A stretch of DNA of 40,248 bases. Origin: a virus. Location: positions 1 through 40,248 of IMG/VR virus record IMGVR_UViG_3300032291_001763; one strand, given 5' to 3'. Position numbers and translations under genes: made by a program. Shown here piece after piece: positions 7,990-18,131 of the stretch. Below the pieces are notes generated by a model, which did not search any database, was not told the origin of the DNA, and saw only the letters and a list, made by a program, of their open reading frames with translations. Numbering within the stretch: the stretch's first letter is position 1; the number at the start of each line of letters is the position of its first letter.

Positions 7990-8936
7990 TGGATTCAATT
8001 AAATTTGCACAGTTCGGTGGGCGTTCTCCCGATTGCCAATGGGTTCAAGCCGCTATGATGGCGTATAGTGCCATCTCAGCAAACCAAGCAAAGAAGAAGG
8101 CTTCTGGTCTTCTTAATGCTCCTAACAATCGTTCTTATCTCGGTGAGATGCAATCTGCCCTTTCTGCACAGGAAGACATTCAGAATCAACTTATCGACTT
8201 AGAAGGTCAATATACGCCTAGGTATCAAGAATTACAAAAGGAAACACTCATGGGTCAGATGGGTACTCTCAATGACCTGTACCGCCAAGCGATTCCGCAG
8301 TCTATGGAACTTCAGAGCCAGTATGCTCAAGCACAGGCTCCTGTCTATGGTCAAGTAGGTCAAATGGCTTCTCAAGCCTACCAGCAGACCTTAGACCCCA
8401 CTACGCAGAAACTTGCCGCTCTCCAGCAACAGAGTGCGATGGAAGACCTTACCGCTGGTCGAAACCTCACCCCTCAACAGCAACAGTTAGCCCAGCAAAC
8501 GGCTAGACAGGCTATGGCGGCTAGAGGTCTTTCTGGCAATCAAGCGGTTGCCCAAGAGGTTCTGAATTCTTATCAGATGCAAGATGCCCGTGAAAACAGG
8601 GCAAGACAATATGCAAATACTGTTTATCAAGGCGGTCTGCAACATGCCCAGAACGCTATGAGTCTTTATGGTTCTCCCTTGCTTGCAAATATGAGCACAA
8701 TAAGCCCTTATGGTTTAATGACTCAATCACAGCAAATGCAACAAGGTCTTGGTGCTAAGATATTCAATCCAGAGTCTCAATACAACGCTGATATCTATGG
8801 TGCTAATCAAAGCAATACCGCACAATCTAGAATGGCTCTTGCAAACATTTACGCAGGACAAAGTGCTGGACAGATGGACATGATGGGTAAACTTGGTGCT
8901 GCCTACATGGGAAGCCAAGGCACAGGAGGCAACTAA
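7989..8936 (+). CDS. Gln/Ala-rich internal virion (ejection) protein
   Basis: This 315-residue protein is rich in Gln, Ala and Met. It starts with an amphipathic segment (VQAAMMAYSAISANQAKKKA), has a long coiled-coil-like middle (QNQLIDLEGQYTPRYQELQK) and Gln runs (NLTPQQQQLAQQTARQAM). This composition is typical of pilot or core proteins ejected with the DNA by short-tailed phages. It is the first of three consecutive large helical genes behind the fibre. A GGAGG sequence lies nine bases before its ATG, one of few in the window. Role assigned from composition and order, not a family match. Confidence 0.65.
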   Translation: MDSIKFAQFGGRSPDCQWVQAAMMAYSAISANQAKKKASGLLNAPNNRSYLGEMQSALSAQEDIQNQLIDLEGQYTPRYQELQKETLMGQMGTLNDLYRQAIPQSMELQSQYAQAQAPVYGQVGQMASQAYQQTLDPTTQKLAALQQQSAMEDLTAGRNLTPQQQQLAQQTARQAMAARGLSGNQAVAQEVLNSYQMQDARENRARQYANTVYQGGLQHAQNAMSLYGSPLLANMSTISPYGLMTQSQQMQQGLGAKIFNPESQYNADIYGANQSNTAQSRMALANIYAGQSAGQMDMMGKLGAAYMGSQGTGGN

Positions 8937-8940
8937 TTTT

Positions 8941-11187
8941 ATGCCTTCTCAATTTGGACAATATCAAGGCGGCATCAAGGGAGTCCAAGGACTTGCCGAA
9001 ACTGGTGCTAACATCGGAAAGATGTATCAGCAGAGTCTTTCTGATTTTGGGGCTTCAATAGCCCAAGGCATCAATACTTATAACGAGAATCAGCGTAAAT
9101 CTGAGGCGGCTGATGCTACCATCGCTTCTGGCGTGGCTCGATTTCAGTCTATATCAAGCGTGTGGGGACAAGACCCTGAATTCGCCCCTATTGTTGCTCA
9201 ATACGCTCAACGCCTAGAGCAGTACAAGAACGCCCCTAGCCAGAGTTATGCTAAGAAGGCTGTCATGGCTAACGAAATCAACATGCTTGGTCAGGAGTTA
9301 GCCCAGTCCATCCAAGCCCAACAAGTCGTCAGGGGCAGAGAAATCGAGAGAGTCGGAGGAGAACTTCTTAATCAATTCAAGGATGTTGATAAGGTTACTG
9401 ACCCTGCGTTTATCAGAGAAGGAGTGGGCAAGTTCAATACTGGTAGCGACTACACGGCTAACGAAGGAGAGTTCATGGCTGGACTCAATAGATTCAAGTC
9501 TGCCGCAAAACAGGCTGGCAAGGAAATCAAAGGTACTGACGCTGAGGCTCTTGACGCATACCGCAGAAATGTTGTCGATTCTACAAACAAGGCGATGTCC
9601 GCTGGTACTCTTGACAAGGCTATTGGCTCAAGAATCATCGAACAGGTCGAGGCTCAAAGGCAGAACGAGAAAAGAGCGGCTATGGTTGCTAAGGCTAACG
9701 CTGAAGGCCGTGGACTTACTATGGCAGAGGCTGGCGAATTGTTCAAGGGCGAGAAAGTCCTTGGCGAATACAAGTCTGTTACTACGTCTGCGTATCAGTC
9801 GCCTGAACAGGCTCAGGCTGGCGTTGATGACAGGGTTCTCAAGGCTTACGCTCCTATCAAGGCTAAGGTCACTGAAGAACTCAAGTCGCTCAAGGAAAGA
9901 GCAAACGTGCTTACAAAACAGGTCGGAGAAGAAAAGAGTCTTGAATTGCTTGAAGGCAAAAGGGCTCCTATTGAAAAAACTGCTGAAAACGTTTGGAATA
10001 ACTTTGGTATTCCTGCCCTTCGTGGAGTTCTTAACAAGTTCTCAACCGTCGATGAAAACGGAGAACTTTCAACTAATTGGAAAGCATTACTTCAAGAGGC
10101 TGGCACATCTGCTATGGCTGGTGCTACCCTTGTTACTCCTTTCGGAGTAATGGGCAAGATGCTTGAAGAAGTCGGCGTATTTAATAAAGAAAAACCGCTT
10201 GCTGAACGCTTGAAGTTAGCAGAAAAGGTAGAGAATACGTTTAAGAAGGTTGGCTCTGAGGCCGAACTCACTGACGTTCAGGCTAGAATCAGAGGTCTTG
10301 AAACGACCCTTGGTGGCATCAAGACGTCGGAAGTCCAGAAGCCTATTGGCCCTGCGGCGGCTCCTGCCCCTGTGCTCTCGCTTGGCAAGATGAACGTTGG
10401 TCAGATTGAGTACGAACGCAAGGTAAGTCAGGCCGAGAAGAAGGCCAAGATTGCTGACCTCATGACCCAGCGTATTGGAACAATTGACCCTGCTACTGGC
10501 AAGAAGTCCCTGCCTGCTGGCTTCGATGCTTACTACAAGAAGATGGTTCCTGAGTCTGATGCTCGTGTGGTTGACATCGACGGAATTAAACTCTTCTGGG
10601 ATGGTTCTAAGTTGGAGCAAGTCAAGGCCGAGAAAGGCCCGTCAGCCAAGGACATTGGTGAAACAAAGGCGTATATCTTTGGCGTCCAAACTGAAAACGG
10701 CATCGAGCCGTCTGAGTTAGTGCCGAATTCTGGCATTTATATCTCTGGCGTAGTGTCTGCCGCAAGCACAAGCACGGCTGACAAGGTGAGAGAAAACCTC
10801 ACGGACATGATTGACCTCAGAGGCTCAATTTCAAGACTCACGGAGATTAACAACAAGTTCGGTGAGTCCTTGAGCCTGCGTGACCAAGGCATTTCTCAGT
10901 ACGACCTGATGAAACTCCGAGCCGTTCTGACCAAGCAAATCAACGTCAGCGGTTCTATCTCTGACGAAGAAAGACGAGCCATCAACAAGATGACTCCAGA
11001 CCCGACGGCCTTCTTGGACTTAGAGCCTAAGACCCGTGCTGGCCTTCTGGGTATCGCTCAAGGTATCGACAGAGACATCAAGACCCTTGCAACCAGCCGT
11101 GGCCTGTCTGTCATTATTCGAGAAAATGGCGGAATGACGCAAAATCAGTCGCTTCGTCAGAAGTTCCTGTCAGAACAATCTAAATAA
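8941..11187 (+). CDS. Second internal virion / ejection-type protein
   Basis: This 748-residue, mainly helical protein begins MPSQFGQYQGGIKGVQGLAE. The start at 8941 is preferred over an upstream in-frame ATG at 8893 because it lies after the previous stop and AGGAGG stands 11 bases upstream. Long Lys/Glu/Ala helices dominate; a hydrophobic GTSAMAGATLVTPFGVMGKM stretch lies near residue 395 and could insert in membrane. A Pro/Ala hinge (GPAAAPAPVLS) occurs near residue 470. There is no catalytic motif. Size and placement match the middle core protein of podoviruses that assembles a DNA-ejection channel. Confidence 0.65.
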   Translation: MPSQFGQYQGGIKGVQGLAETGANIGKMYQQSLSDFGASIAQGINTYNENQRKSEAADATIASGVARFQSISSVWGQDPEFAPIVAQYAQRLEQYKNAPSQSYAKKAVMANEINMLGQELAQSIQAQQVVRGREIERVGGELLNQFKDVDKVTDPAFIREGVGKFNTGSDYTANEGEFMAGLNRFKSAAKQAGKEIKGTDAEALDAYRRNVVDSTNKAMSAGTLDKAIGSRIIEQVEAQRQNEKRAAMVAKANAEGRGLTMAEAGELFKGEKVLGEYKSVTTSAYQSPEQAQAGVDDRVLKAYAPIKAKVTEELKSLKERANVLTKQVGEEKSLELLEGKRAPIEKTAENVWNNFGIPALRGVLNKFSTVDENGELSTNWKALLQEAGTSAMAGATLVTPFGVMGKMLEEVGVFNKEKPLAERLKLAEKVENTFKKVGSEAELTDVQARIRGLETTLGGIKTSEVQKPIGPAAAPAPVLSLGKMNVGQIEYERKVSQAEKKAKIADLMTQRIGTIDPATGKKSLPAGFDAYYKKMVPESDARVVDIDGIKLFWDGSKLEQVKAEKGPSAKDIGETKAYIFGVQTENGIEPSELVPNSGIYISGVVSAASTSTADKVRENLTDMIDLRGSISRLTEINNKFGESLSLRDQGISQYDLMKLRAVLTKQINVSGSISDEERRAINKMTPDPTAFLDLEPKTRAGLLGIAQGIDRDIKTLATSRGLSVIIRENGGMTQNQSLRQKFLSEQSK

Positions 11188-11189
11188 TC

Positions 11190-14100
11190 ATGGCTGAGTT
11201 ATTCGCTGACCCGTCTTTCTGGAAGAATAACGGACAAAAATCCGCTGGAAACTACACTGGCGTCCCTGAAGTTGACAGGGAACTTGACCAAATGCCTGAG
11301 GAAGAAAGGCAGGCGGCTCTCGCAGAGATTACGGCTCCTCCGACTGGCGAGGAAATCGCTGGAATAATTCAGGCTAAGCAAGCCGTTGGCGAGGTCGCTA
11401 ACATCACAAGAGAGCAGTACAGGCTGTACAAGGCGTACTCCAAGACCAAGGAAACTGACGTCATTGAGGCTATCGGCATGGGTGCTGAAATGGTCTGGAA
11501 TGACCTCCAGAAAGCCGCTGGGTCGTTCTACGATAAGCCTATTGATTCTGTTGCTAAACTCACGCCGTCTTTCATCGAGGCTTTCTCCCAAGGCACAAGA
11601 AGCATGTACGGCATGCTGGCTGAGTCCCAAGACCCGAACTCCGTGCTGTTCAGGGTCAAAAACGCCATCTACACAGGCTCTGACGAAGACGCCGAGTACG
11701 AGCAGTTCATGCAGGCTCTGGACTTCAACGCCAAGTCCACACGGCTCATGCAGGGTAAGGAAACCATCGTGATGGACAAAGACCTCATCAACCCAGAGGT
11801 TACGCAGGCGATGTCTTATATCGCTGACCCGTCGCTGTTCATTCCGTTCGAGGGAGTTGCCCTCAAGGGTGCTCAACTTATCGGCATGGCTGAAGGTATT
11901 GCCAAGGCTTCTGCTAGGGCTACGGCTATCAAGCAGATGGTCATCGGCGGTTCGCTCAAGTGGGGCGTCGGTGCTCCTATCGAGGCTATCGGTGGTGCTA
12001 CCCGTGCTACGATTGACGCCGCTGTTGACAGAGGCTCTCGGGCTATCTCAGCCGTCACAGGCATGCAGACAGGCGAAATTGCTTCTGCGGCTAGGATGAC
12101 TGGCCTTTCAACCCTTACGGCTGAAGCCGCAGGTATGGCTTCTGGCGTTTCTCAGGCTTACGTTGGTGCGTCTGCCGCCAGAGGCATCGGTGAGGCTATC
12201 GGTGCTGTCGGTGAACAGATGATGCGTGGGGAACGTGGTGTCCTGTCGTATGCTCAACAGGCTCTCAGAGAGTCTATGGAAGGTGGTGCTAAACTCACCC
12301 CGCAGGCCGAGAATCTTCTCAAGGCCATTGACTTCGTTGACCCGATGTTCTCGTACACGGCGGACGTGACCAAGGGTATGACCCAAGGTGCGTTCATCGG
12401 TGGTGGTCTTGGCTACCTCGGTGGCGGCGAAGAAGGCATGGCTCAGGGCATCGGTGCAGGTGCTGTCCTCGGCGGCGTCGGTGCTGGCTTCGGCAGAATC
12501 TATGCTGACATCAGCGGTGCGACCAAGACGGACAGGATGCGGATTACGACTGACCTCGGTCTGAATGTCCTCGCTGAGACTAACCCCACCCAAGCCAAGG
12601 ACTACTCTACGCTTCGTGCTGTGGCTCAGGTTAAGGGCGTTAACGTCGATGGATACATCTCTGGCCTTCTTAAGATTGCCCCTGACCTTGACACTTACTT
12701 CAAGGGTGGCGTTGACCACAAGGCTGAAATCAAGGCCAGAGGCTTTGACCCTGATACCTACGACGGTTCTTTTGTTGACCAGAACGGCAGACGATTGTTC
12801 TCGATGGCTGAGTTCGAGAAGGCTGAAGGCTTTGTTATCGACAAGGCTAAGGACGGCAGAGTCACCCTCGGCATCAACCTCGACAACCTCAAGAAGAACA
12901 CTGTTCCTCACGAGGCTTTCCATACTATTTTCCGCTCAGTCGTCATGGAGCCTGAGTTCCAGAAGCGAATGACCGAGAGCGTGTTAGGTGCTTTCGATAA
13001 GGACGGCAAGCAAATCTCAGCCCCCAAGGTTTCGCAAGACGAAGCCCTTGGTTTCTTCCTAAGATACCTCAAGGCTTTGCATAAAGGCCCGAAGTACGAA
13101 GAACAGAAAAAAATCCTCACGTCAGCACTCGCTGAATACTACCGTGATGGTCAGACCAAGGTCATGGCTGAAGACGGCAAGACTCCGTATCTGGCGAATC
13201 TGTCCGAGGAGTTCGGTGCGTACTATTTCACACAGTTCATCGAAGGCAAGCCGCTTGACTACCTGTTCCTTGGTGGCGAACTCGGCGGCGTCAGGGGCAT
13301 CATGCAGTCCGTGCAGGACGGCTGGTTGGATTACTGGGAAGGCAGAGCCAAGCGTGTTGAGCCTAAGTTCGACATGAATAACCCTGACGGTATCGACTAT
13401 GCGTTCAAGCCGAAGGGCGGCAAGAGAGTCAGAGTCGGTGCTATCGACTACCTGATGCAAGACCTCGTTCGTGCGGCGTCTCAACGCAGGCAGGACGGTT
13501 CTATCAATCTGTCTAGGATGTCCAGAGACACCCGTGAGCAGTTCCTTCGTTCTCAGGGTCTTGATGGCGTCGGTGAAACAAAAGCCAAGCCGTTCCGTCC
13601 TTCTGCCTCCAAGGGTCAGGATTCCGTCAAGATTTACAACAAGACGTTTGGCCCTGAAGTGCATAAGGCCATCCTTGCCATGCCTGACAACCTGCGTCCT
13701 GTCGTGGACGGAAACGGTGATTTCGTCGGCCCTCTAAGCAAGGAAGTCATTGAACAGATGGTGTCCACAGGTCACGTCAGCCGTGAGATGGGCAACAAGA
13801 TTCAAGTCTTGCAGGACATGGCTAACGGAACGATGCAGAGCAACATCGCTGAGATGGGCTACGTCGGTTGGAGCATGCAACAGGATGTCGGCCCGAACCC
13901 GCCTCGTGTTTATGGCGGTGAAGTTCCGTACAAGCGTCGCAAGGTTCTTGTGCTTGGTGTTGAATCCAAGATTGGCCCGAAGGGAATGTCCTTCACTGCC
14001 AAGACTCTTGACTGGCAGGTCATCGAAACCCGTGCGAATAACCTGTGGTCTGACCCTAGGGTTCGTAACAGATGGAACGACGACAGAGGCGTGTTCGTGC

Positions 14101-17100
14101 AGGATTTCTTCAGATACCTGAGCAACGCTTCTAAGACCGATGCCCAAGGCAGAGTCCCGTCGAATAAACTCTGGGCACAGGACGGCGACGTCAAGCGTGA
14201 CGTCATGCAACAGATGGCTGGTATCCCGAAGCAGGCTGGAGAAACTTACGCTCACCCGCCTGTCGCTGAAATCCATGAGGACATCCTGAACTCAGTGATG
14301 AACCTCACCGTGAACAGAATGTCTGACGTAAGAGTCACTGGCGATAACGTGTTCTTCGACGCTGACAAGGCGGCTCCGTTCATCCGAGTGAACATGAAGG
14401 TGGCTGACATGCCCTACGAGGAAACTCCGAACGGAAAGGTGTTCACAGACAAGCAAAGCGGTTTCAGGTTCACCCAGACTGCCAAGGGCGTCACTGCGTT
14501 CGATAGGCACGGTGAGTTCATCGGTTCTTACGCTAACCTCGACGACGCTGGCAAGTTCGCCAAGCGTGTGTACGAGCGTCAGCAAGCCGCCATGAAGCAA
14601 GTCGCCATGCAGGTGACTGACGAAGCCAGCCGTGGCATTACCTACAAGAGCAAGGCTCAGTTCATCGCAGACCGTATTGCCGTGACCAAGGATGAGGCTG
14701 TCAAGGCTCAACTTATTAAGGGGCTTGAGAGATACATAGAAGCACCGCAGTGGGCCGAGCAAACAAAGCAAGTTGCCGCAAGAAATATTGAAGAAATAAA
14801 GAACGGCATCTTTTCTGAAGAAATGCTCAATGCTGGATGGAATATTCCAGTCGAATACAACGGTCAAAAGTTAGACCTCGCTGAACACATCAAGGCTGAA
14901 GAAGCCCCTGCCAACGCCGCTTGGGAAGCCATGTTCCCTCGCACGTTCCGCTCAAGACTCTTGGACAAGGTGCAGTCCTTGCATAAGGCTAACCCGAACC
15001 TGTCCAATCAAGCCCTCATCAAGAAACTCCTGCGTGACAGTTCTAATGGTTACAGGTTCTACGCCGAGGCTGAAGCCAGCGGCCTGATTGATTTCCTTCG
15101 CAGTCAGATAGACCCTGCACAAAGCATCCAGAAGCAAAAAGACGCACAGGGCAACTGGACTGGCGGCATCAAGACAGTTGATAAACCGTTCGCTGATAAC
15201 AAGATTCGTGGCGGTAGAACCGACCTGCCTATCGACCTCGAAGCCATCACGGACTTTATCAAGAACAACGAAATCACGCTCATGGTGGATTCAGGTGCTA
15301 AGGCTGACTTAAACTCTGCTAGCATCACATGGGAAGGAACCAAGTCTGGATACAAAGAAACCGCACTCAGGGTTCCTAAGAAGTATGAACATGGCGTCGA
15401 AGGTCACTACGGGGTTTCCGTGGCTCACCACAGAAGTACTGTTCGTACTGACGTTAACGGAGAACAAGTCAAGTACATCGAGGAGTTTCAGGCTCAGAAC
15501 GCTCAAGAGAGAAAAACAATAGACCAAAAGAAACTTAAATCAACACAAGAAATACTGCCTGTTTTAAGCGACATATTGAATGAAGGTAAAAAAAGAGGCG
15601 TATTTGTCAAAGACTCATACGGACGCGACCAATGGGAAGTTCGTAACTTTGTTAACAGAGGAGGGTATCAGGAGTTTTTAAGAAAATTAACTAATGAAGT
15701 TTATACGCACGAAGCAGAACAAGTAATTCAGAAAAAAATAAAGGCTTTTGCCTCGGAAAATAATTCTGAAAGTTTTGATGTTAATTTGTTTTCTGACTCT
15801 TTCCCTGACCGTCTGGAATCAATCGTTCAGAATATATATGACTCTTATTCTACACTTATAAAAACAAAAAGAGAAAAGGAATTATCTCTTCAAGAAACAA
15901 CAAGAAAAATACTTGAAATAACATTTATTCTCGAATCAGCCTCTCGCAATAAGTTAACTGATAGTATAAAAGTACCTGATGGCGTAGTTAAGGCTTTTCA
16001 CGAAGTTCCTGAGTTAATAAAGTTAAGAAAAAAACTCACAGATTTAGCAAGAAATCAACGAGAATTCACAAAATACTTAGAAGATAAGGCGAAAATATTT
16101 GGTGAAGAAATTGATACAGCGTATGCGGTTTCTCCAGAAACTTTGACCGCAAGAATAAATGATGCAAAAACATTGATTAAAAAGGCTTCTTTGGAGAAAG
16201 AAACAAAACCTTTCCCTCTTGAAGACCCCTCAGAATGGGCGGCGGCTCTTACGAAGGATGTTATCACGGAGGCAATCCAAGACGGACTAGACCTCATCAC
16301 GCTCACGCACCCTGACGACGCACCCACTAAGTCTGGTTTTGCGTTAGAGAAAAGACATAAGGCTTACGGAAAACTGTTCCCTGAAATCATCCAAAAGATA
16401 GTCGGCAAGTACGGCATCGAGGTCAAGCAACGCAACGAACTGCCTGCGTTAGCCAAAGAACAATTGGCTGTTGATAAGGCTTACAGGGATGCTACGGAGT
16501 TTAGAAACAAGGTTCAGGCTGACGCTATAGAGGAGTTCAAGAAGACTCAAGGCCAAGGTGAGTCGCCTGACGTCATCTCTGAACTCTCCAGACAGTTCTC
16601 TAGAACAGCCGAAGACTTAACCAAGGAGTTTCCTGATGCCATTGACCTTGACTGGATGCAGGAAAAGATAATGCCGTTGCTCGGTCAGGTCAAGTCAGAC
16701 GCACTTCGCAATAAACTCACGGACGTCGCTCAGAGTATCGCAGACGAAGCCCTCATGTTCAAGGGTGCAAAGGAAGCCATTTACTCTAAGTACGACCCGT
16801 CTGTTATTGCTATCGACAGAGGCATGTCATTCAGGCTGAACAAGGAAATCAAGGAAGCCGTGATGCAAGGCGAACTCAGGACTGCGTACAAGCCAGAGGA
16901 GGAGCAGGGTGGTCGCACCTATACTCCTGAGCAAATGGCTGGAGAGTTCATCGGACGCTACGCCTCTGAAAACAAAGGAATTACAAAAGGTCTAAAGATA
17001 TTCTACGGAAAGATTAAAGGAACAGAGTTTTCAGAGGGAATTACTATTCGTAACAAGAATGGAGAGGCTATTGCACACATAGATTTCTTCAGACATAAAG

Positions 17101-18131
17101 ACACCGCTTCCGTAAATGGGTCTGATGTCTATGTTGGCTATGAAGGCAAAGGGTATGGAAACTTAATATACAGCGAACTGTCAGAAAGACTTCGTAGTGA
17201 AGGTATCAAGATTCTTGATGGCTGGATTACTGACGATATGGGCCGTCCGCAGAAAATCAGAAAAAGAATCATCGACAAACAGAATGAACCAATCGGAGGA
17301 CAAAGAACGAAGGTGTCTGCAAAGATTGCTGGTGGTCGTGATGTCGAGTCTTATCTAGAGCCTCAAGCCTACTACAAGCCAGAGGAAGGCGACGCACCCC
17401 TACGTGTGAACTTCTCGCCTGATGAGGTCAAGAAGAACCTTCGCAACTTGCAGTCAGCGATTGACCGCCAATCCGACGCCGACAAGGTTCCTGCTGGCAT
17501 CAAGAAGGGAGTAGGCCGTCTCATCCAAGCCGTTGAGCGTCAACGCAAGGAAAACGTCAAGGGTATGCCGCCGTCTGTCAAGGAGGGCTTCCGAGCCTTA
17601 GCCGACGCCGTGGACGCCCAAGCCGACATGGACAAGGTTCCCGCTGGGGTTCGCAAGGGTCTTAGACTTTTGTTTGAAGCCGCCCAGTACGAAGACCTCA
17701 AGCCTCAACAGGCCATGCCTAAGCCGACAGCCAGCGAGGAGCAACTCGCCAGCGGCATAGAAGCCCTAGGCCGTGCGGTTGGGGTCAAGGGTCAGGTCAG
17801 ACGTCAGCCCCAGCCTCAAGCCAAGCCTGCCCCCACAGCGGCTATGCCCCAAGCCCAGCAAGCACCCAGCCCTGTGCCTGTGCCTGCCGCCCAGCCTGCT
17901 CCTCCGCCCCTGCCCGTCAGACCTACGCCTGAGCCGTCATCGACTGCTTGGATGTCATGGACTCAGGAAAAGACCTCCAATGGTGGCTTCATCAGAAACG
18001 CCCTCGGTTATGTCATCGTGGTGAACAAGGATAAGTTCAAGGTGTATAACCCTGCCAAGGTTCTTGTCGGTATCTACGAGGATGAAGAATCAGCCAAGCG
18101 GAGAGTCCTTAAGGACATGCCGAGACGATGA
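11190..18131 (+). CDS. Giant polyvalent virion protein with HExxH, LPD-like and GNAT-like regions
   Basis: At 2,313 residues this is the largest protein, probably ejected into the host. Order: helical N terminus; Ala/Gly-rich hydrophobic region (about 200-440, with GAFIGGGLGYLGGG); a zinc-peptidase-like HEAFH at 574-578 with a possible third ligand in LSEEFGAYYF (673-674); a large middle; a region resembling the large polyvalent protein domain, with YKETALRVP, then KYIEEFQAQN near 1431 and WAAALTKDVITEAIQDGLD near 1685; an AT-rich insert between them (about 1440-1676); a GNAT-like motif VGYEGKGYGNLIYSEL (1982-); tandem ~25-residue helical repeats (about 2075-2200); a Pro-rich linker; and a short C-terminal domain. 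The stop overlaps the holin gene by ATGA. Functions of individual parts are inferred from motifs only. Confidence 0.8.
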   Translation: MAELFADPSFWKNNGQKSAGNYTGVPEVDRELDQMPEEERQAALAEITAPPTGEEIAGIIQAKQAVGEVANITREQYRLYKAYSKTKETDVIEAIGMGAEMVWNDLQKAAGSFYDKPIDSVAKLTPSFIEAFSQGTRSMYGMLAESQDPNSVLFRVKNAIYTGSDEDAEYEQFMQALDFNAKSTRLMQGKETIVMDKDLINPEVTQAMSYIADPSLFIPFEGVALKGAQLIGMAEGIAKASARATAIKQMVIGGSLKWGVGAPIEAIGGATRATIDAAVDRGSRAISAVTGMQTGEIASAARMTGLSTLTAEAAGMASGVSQAYVGASAARGIGEAIGAVGEQMMRGERGVLSYAQQALRESMEGGAKLTPQAENLLKAIDFVDPMFSYTADVTKGMTQGAFIGGGLGYLGGGEEGMAQGIGAGAVLGGVGAGFGRIYADISGATKTDRMRITTDLGLNVLAETNPTQAKDYSTLRAVAQVKGVNVDGYISGLLKIAPDLDTYFKGGVDHKAEIKARGFDPDTYDGSFVDQNGRRLFSMAEFEKAEGFVIDKAKDGRVTLGINLDNLKKNTVPHEAFHTIFRSVVMEPEFQKRMTESVLGAFDKDGKQISAPKVSQDEALGFFLRYLKALHKGPKYEEQKKILTSALAEYYRDGQTKVMAEDGKTPYLANLSEEFGAYYFTQFIEGKPLDYLFLGGELGGVRGIMQSVQDGWLDYWEGRAKRVEPKFDMNNPDGIDYAFKPKGGKRVRVGAIDYLMQDLVRAASQRRQDGSINLSRMSRDTREQFLRSQGLDGVGETKAKPFRPSASKGQDSVKIYNKTFGPEVHKAILAMPDNLRPVVDGNGDFVGPLSKEVIEQMVSTGHVSREMGNKIQVLQDMANGTMQSNIAEMGYVGWSMQQDVGPNPPRVYGGEVPYKRRKVLVLGVESKIGPKGMSFTAKTLDWQVIETRANNLWSDPRVRNRWNDDRGVFVQDFFRYLSNASKTDAQGRVPSNKLWAQDGDVKRDVMQQMAGIPKQAGETYAHPPVAEIHEDILNSVMNLTVNRMSDVRVTGDNVFFDADKAAPFIRVNMKVADMPYEETPNGKVFTDKQSGFRFTQTAKGVTAFDRHGEFIGSYANLDDAGKFAKRVYERQQAAMKQVAMQVTDEASRGITYKSKAQFIADRIAVTKDEAVKAQLIKGLERYIEAPQWAEQTKQVAARNIEEIKNGIFSEEMLNAGWNIPVEYNGQKLDLAEHIKAEEAPANAAWEAMFPRTFRSRLLDKVQSLHKANPNLSNQALIKKLLRDSSNGYRFYAEAEASGLIDFLRSQIDPAQSIQKQKDAQGNWTGGIKTVDKPFADNKIRGGRTDLPIDLEAITDFIKNNEITLMVDSGAKADLNSASITWEGTKSGYKETALRVPKKYEHGVEGHYGVSVAHHRSTVRTDVNGEQVKYIEEFQAQNAQERKTIDQKKLKSTQEILPVLSDILNEGKKRGVFVKDSYGRDQWEVRNFVNRGGYQEFLRKLTNEVYTHEAEQVIQKKIKAFASENNSESFDVNLFSDSFPDRLESIVQNIYDSYSTLIKTKREKELSLQETTRKILEITFILESASRNKLTDSIKVPDGVVKAFHEVPELIKLRKKLTDLARNQREFTKYLEDKAKIFGEEIDTAYAVSPETLTARINDAKTLIKKASLEKETKPFPLEDPSEWAAALTKDVITEAIQDGLDLITLTHPDDAPTKSGFALEKRHKAYGKLFPEIIQKIVGKYGIEVKQRNELPALAKEQLAVDKAYRDATEFRNKVQADAIEEFKKTQGQGESPDVISELSRQFSRTAEDLTKEFPDAIDLDWMQEKIMPLLGQVKSDALRNKLTDVAQSIADEALMFKGAKEAIYSKYDPSVIAIDRGMSFRLNKEIKEAVMQGELRTAYKPEEEQGGRTYTPEQMAGEFIGRYASENKGITKGLKIFYGKIKGTEFSEGITIRNKNGEAIAHIDFFRHKDTASVNGSDVYVGYEGKGYGNLIYSELSERLRSEGIKILDGWITDDMGRPQKIRKRIIDKQNEPIGGQRTKVSAKIAGGRDVESYLEPQAYYKPEEGDAPLRVNFSPDEVKKNLRNLQSAIDRQSDADKVPAGIKKGVGRLIQAVERQRKENVKGMPPSVKEGFRALADAVDAQADMDKVPAGVRKGLRLLFEAAQYEDLKPQQAMPKPTASEEQLASGIEALGRAVGVKGQVRRQPQPQAKPAPTAAMPQAQQAPSPVPVPAAQPAPPPLPVRPTPEPSSTAWMSWTQEKTSNGGFIRNALGYVIVVNKDKFKVYNPAKVLVGIYEDEESAKRRVLKDMPRR

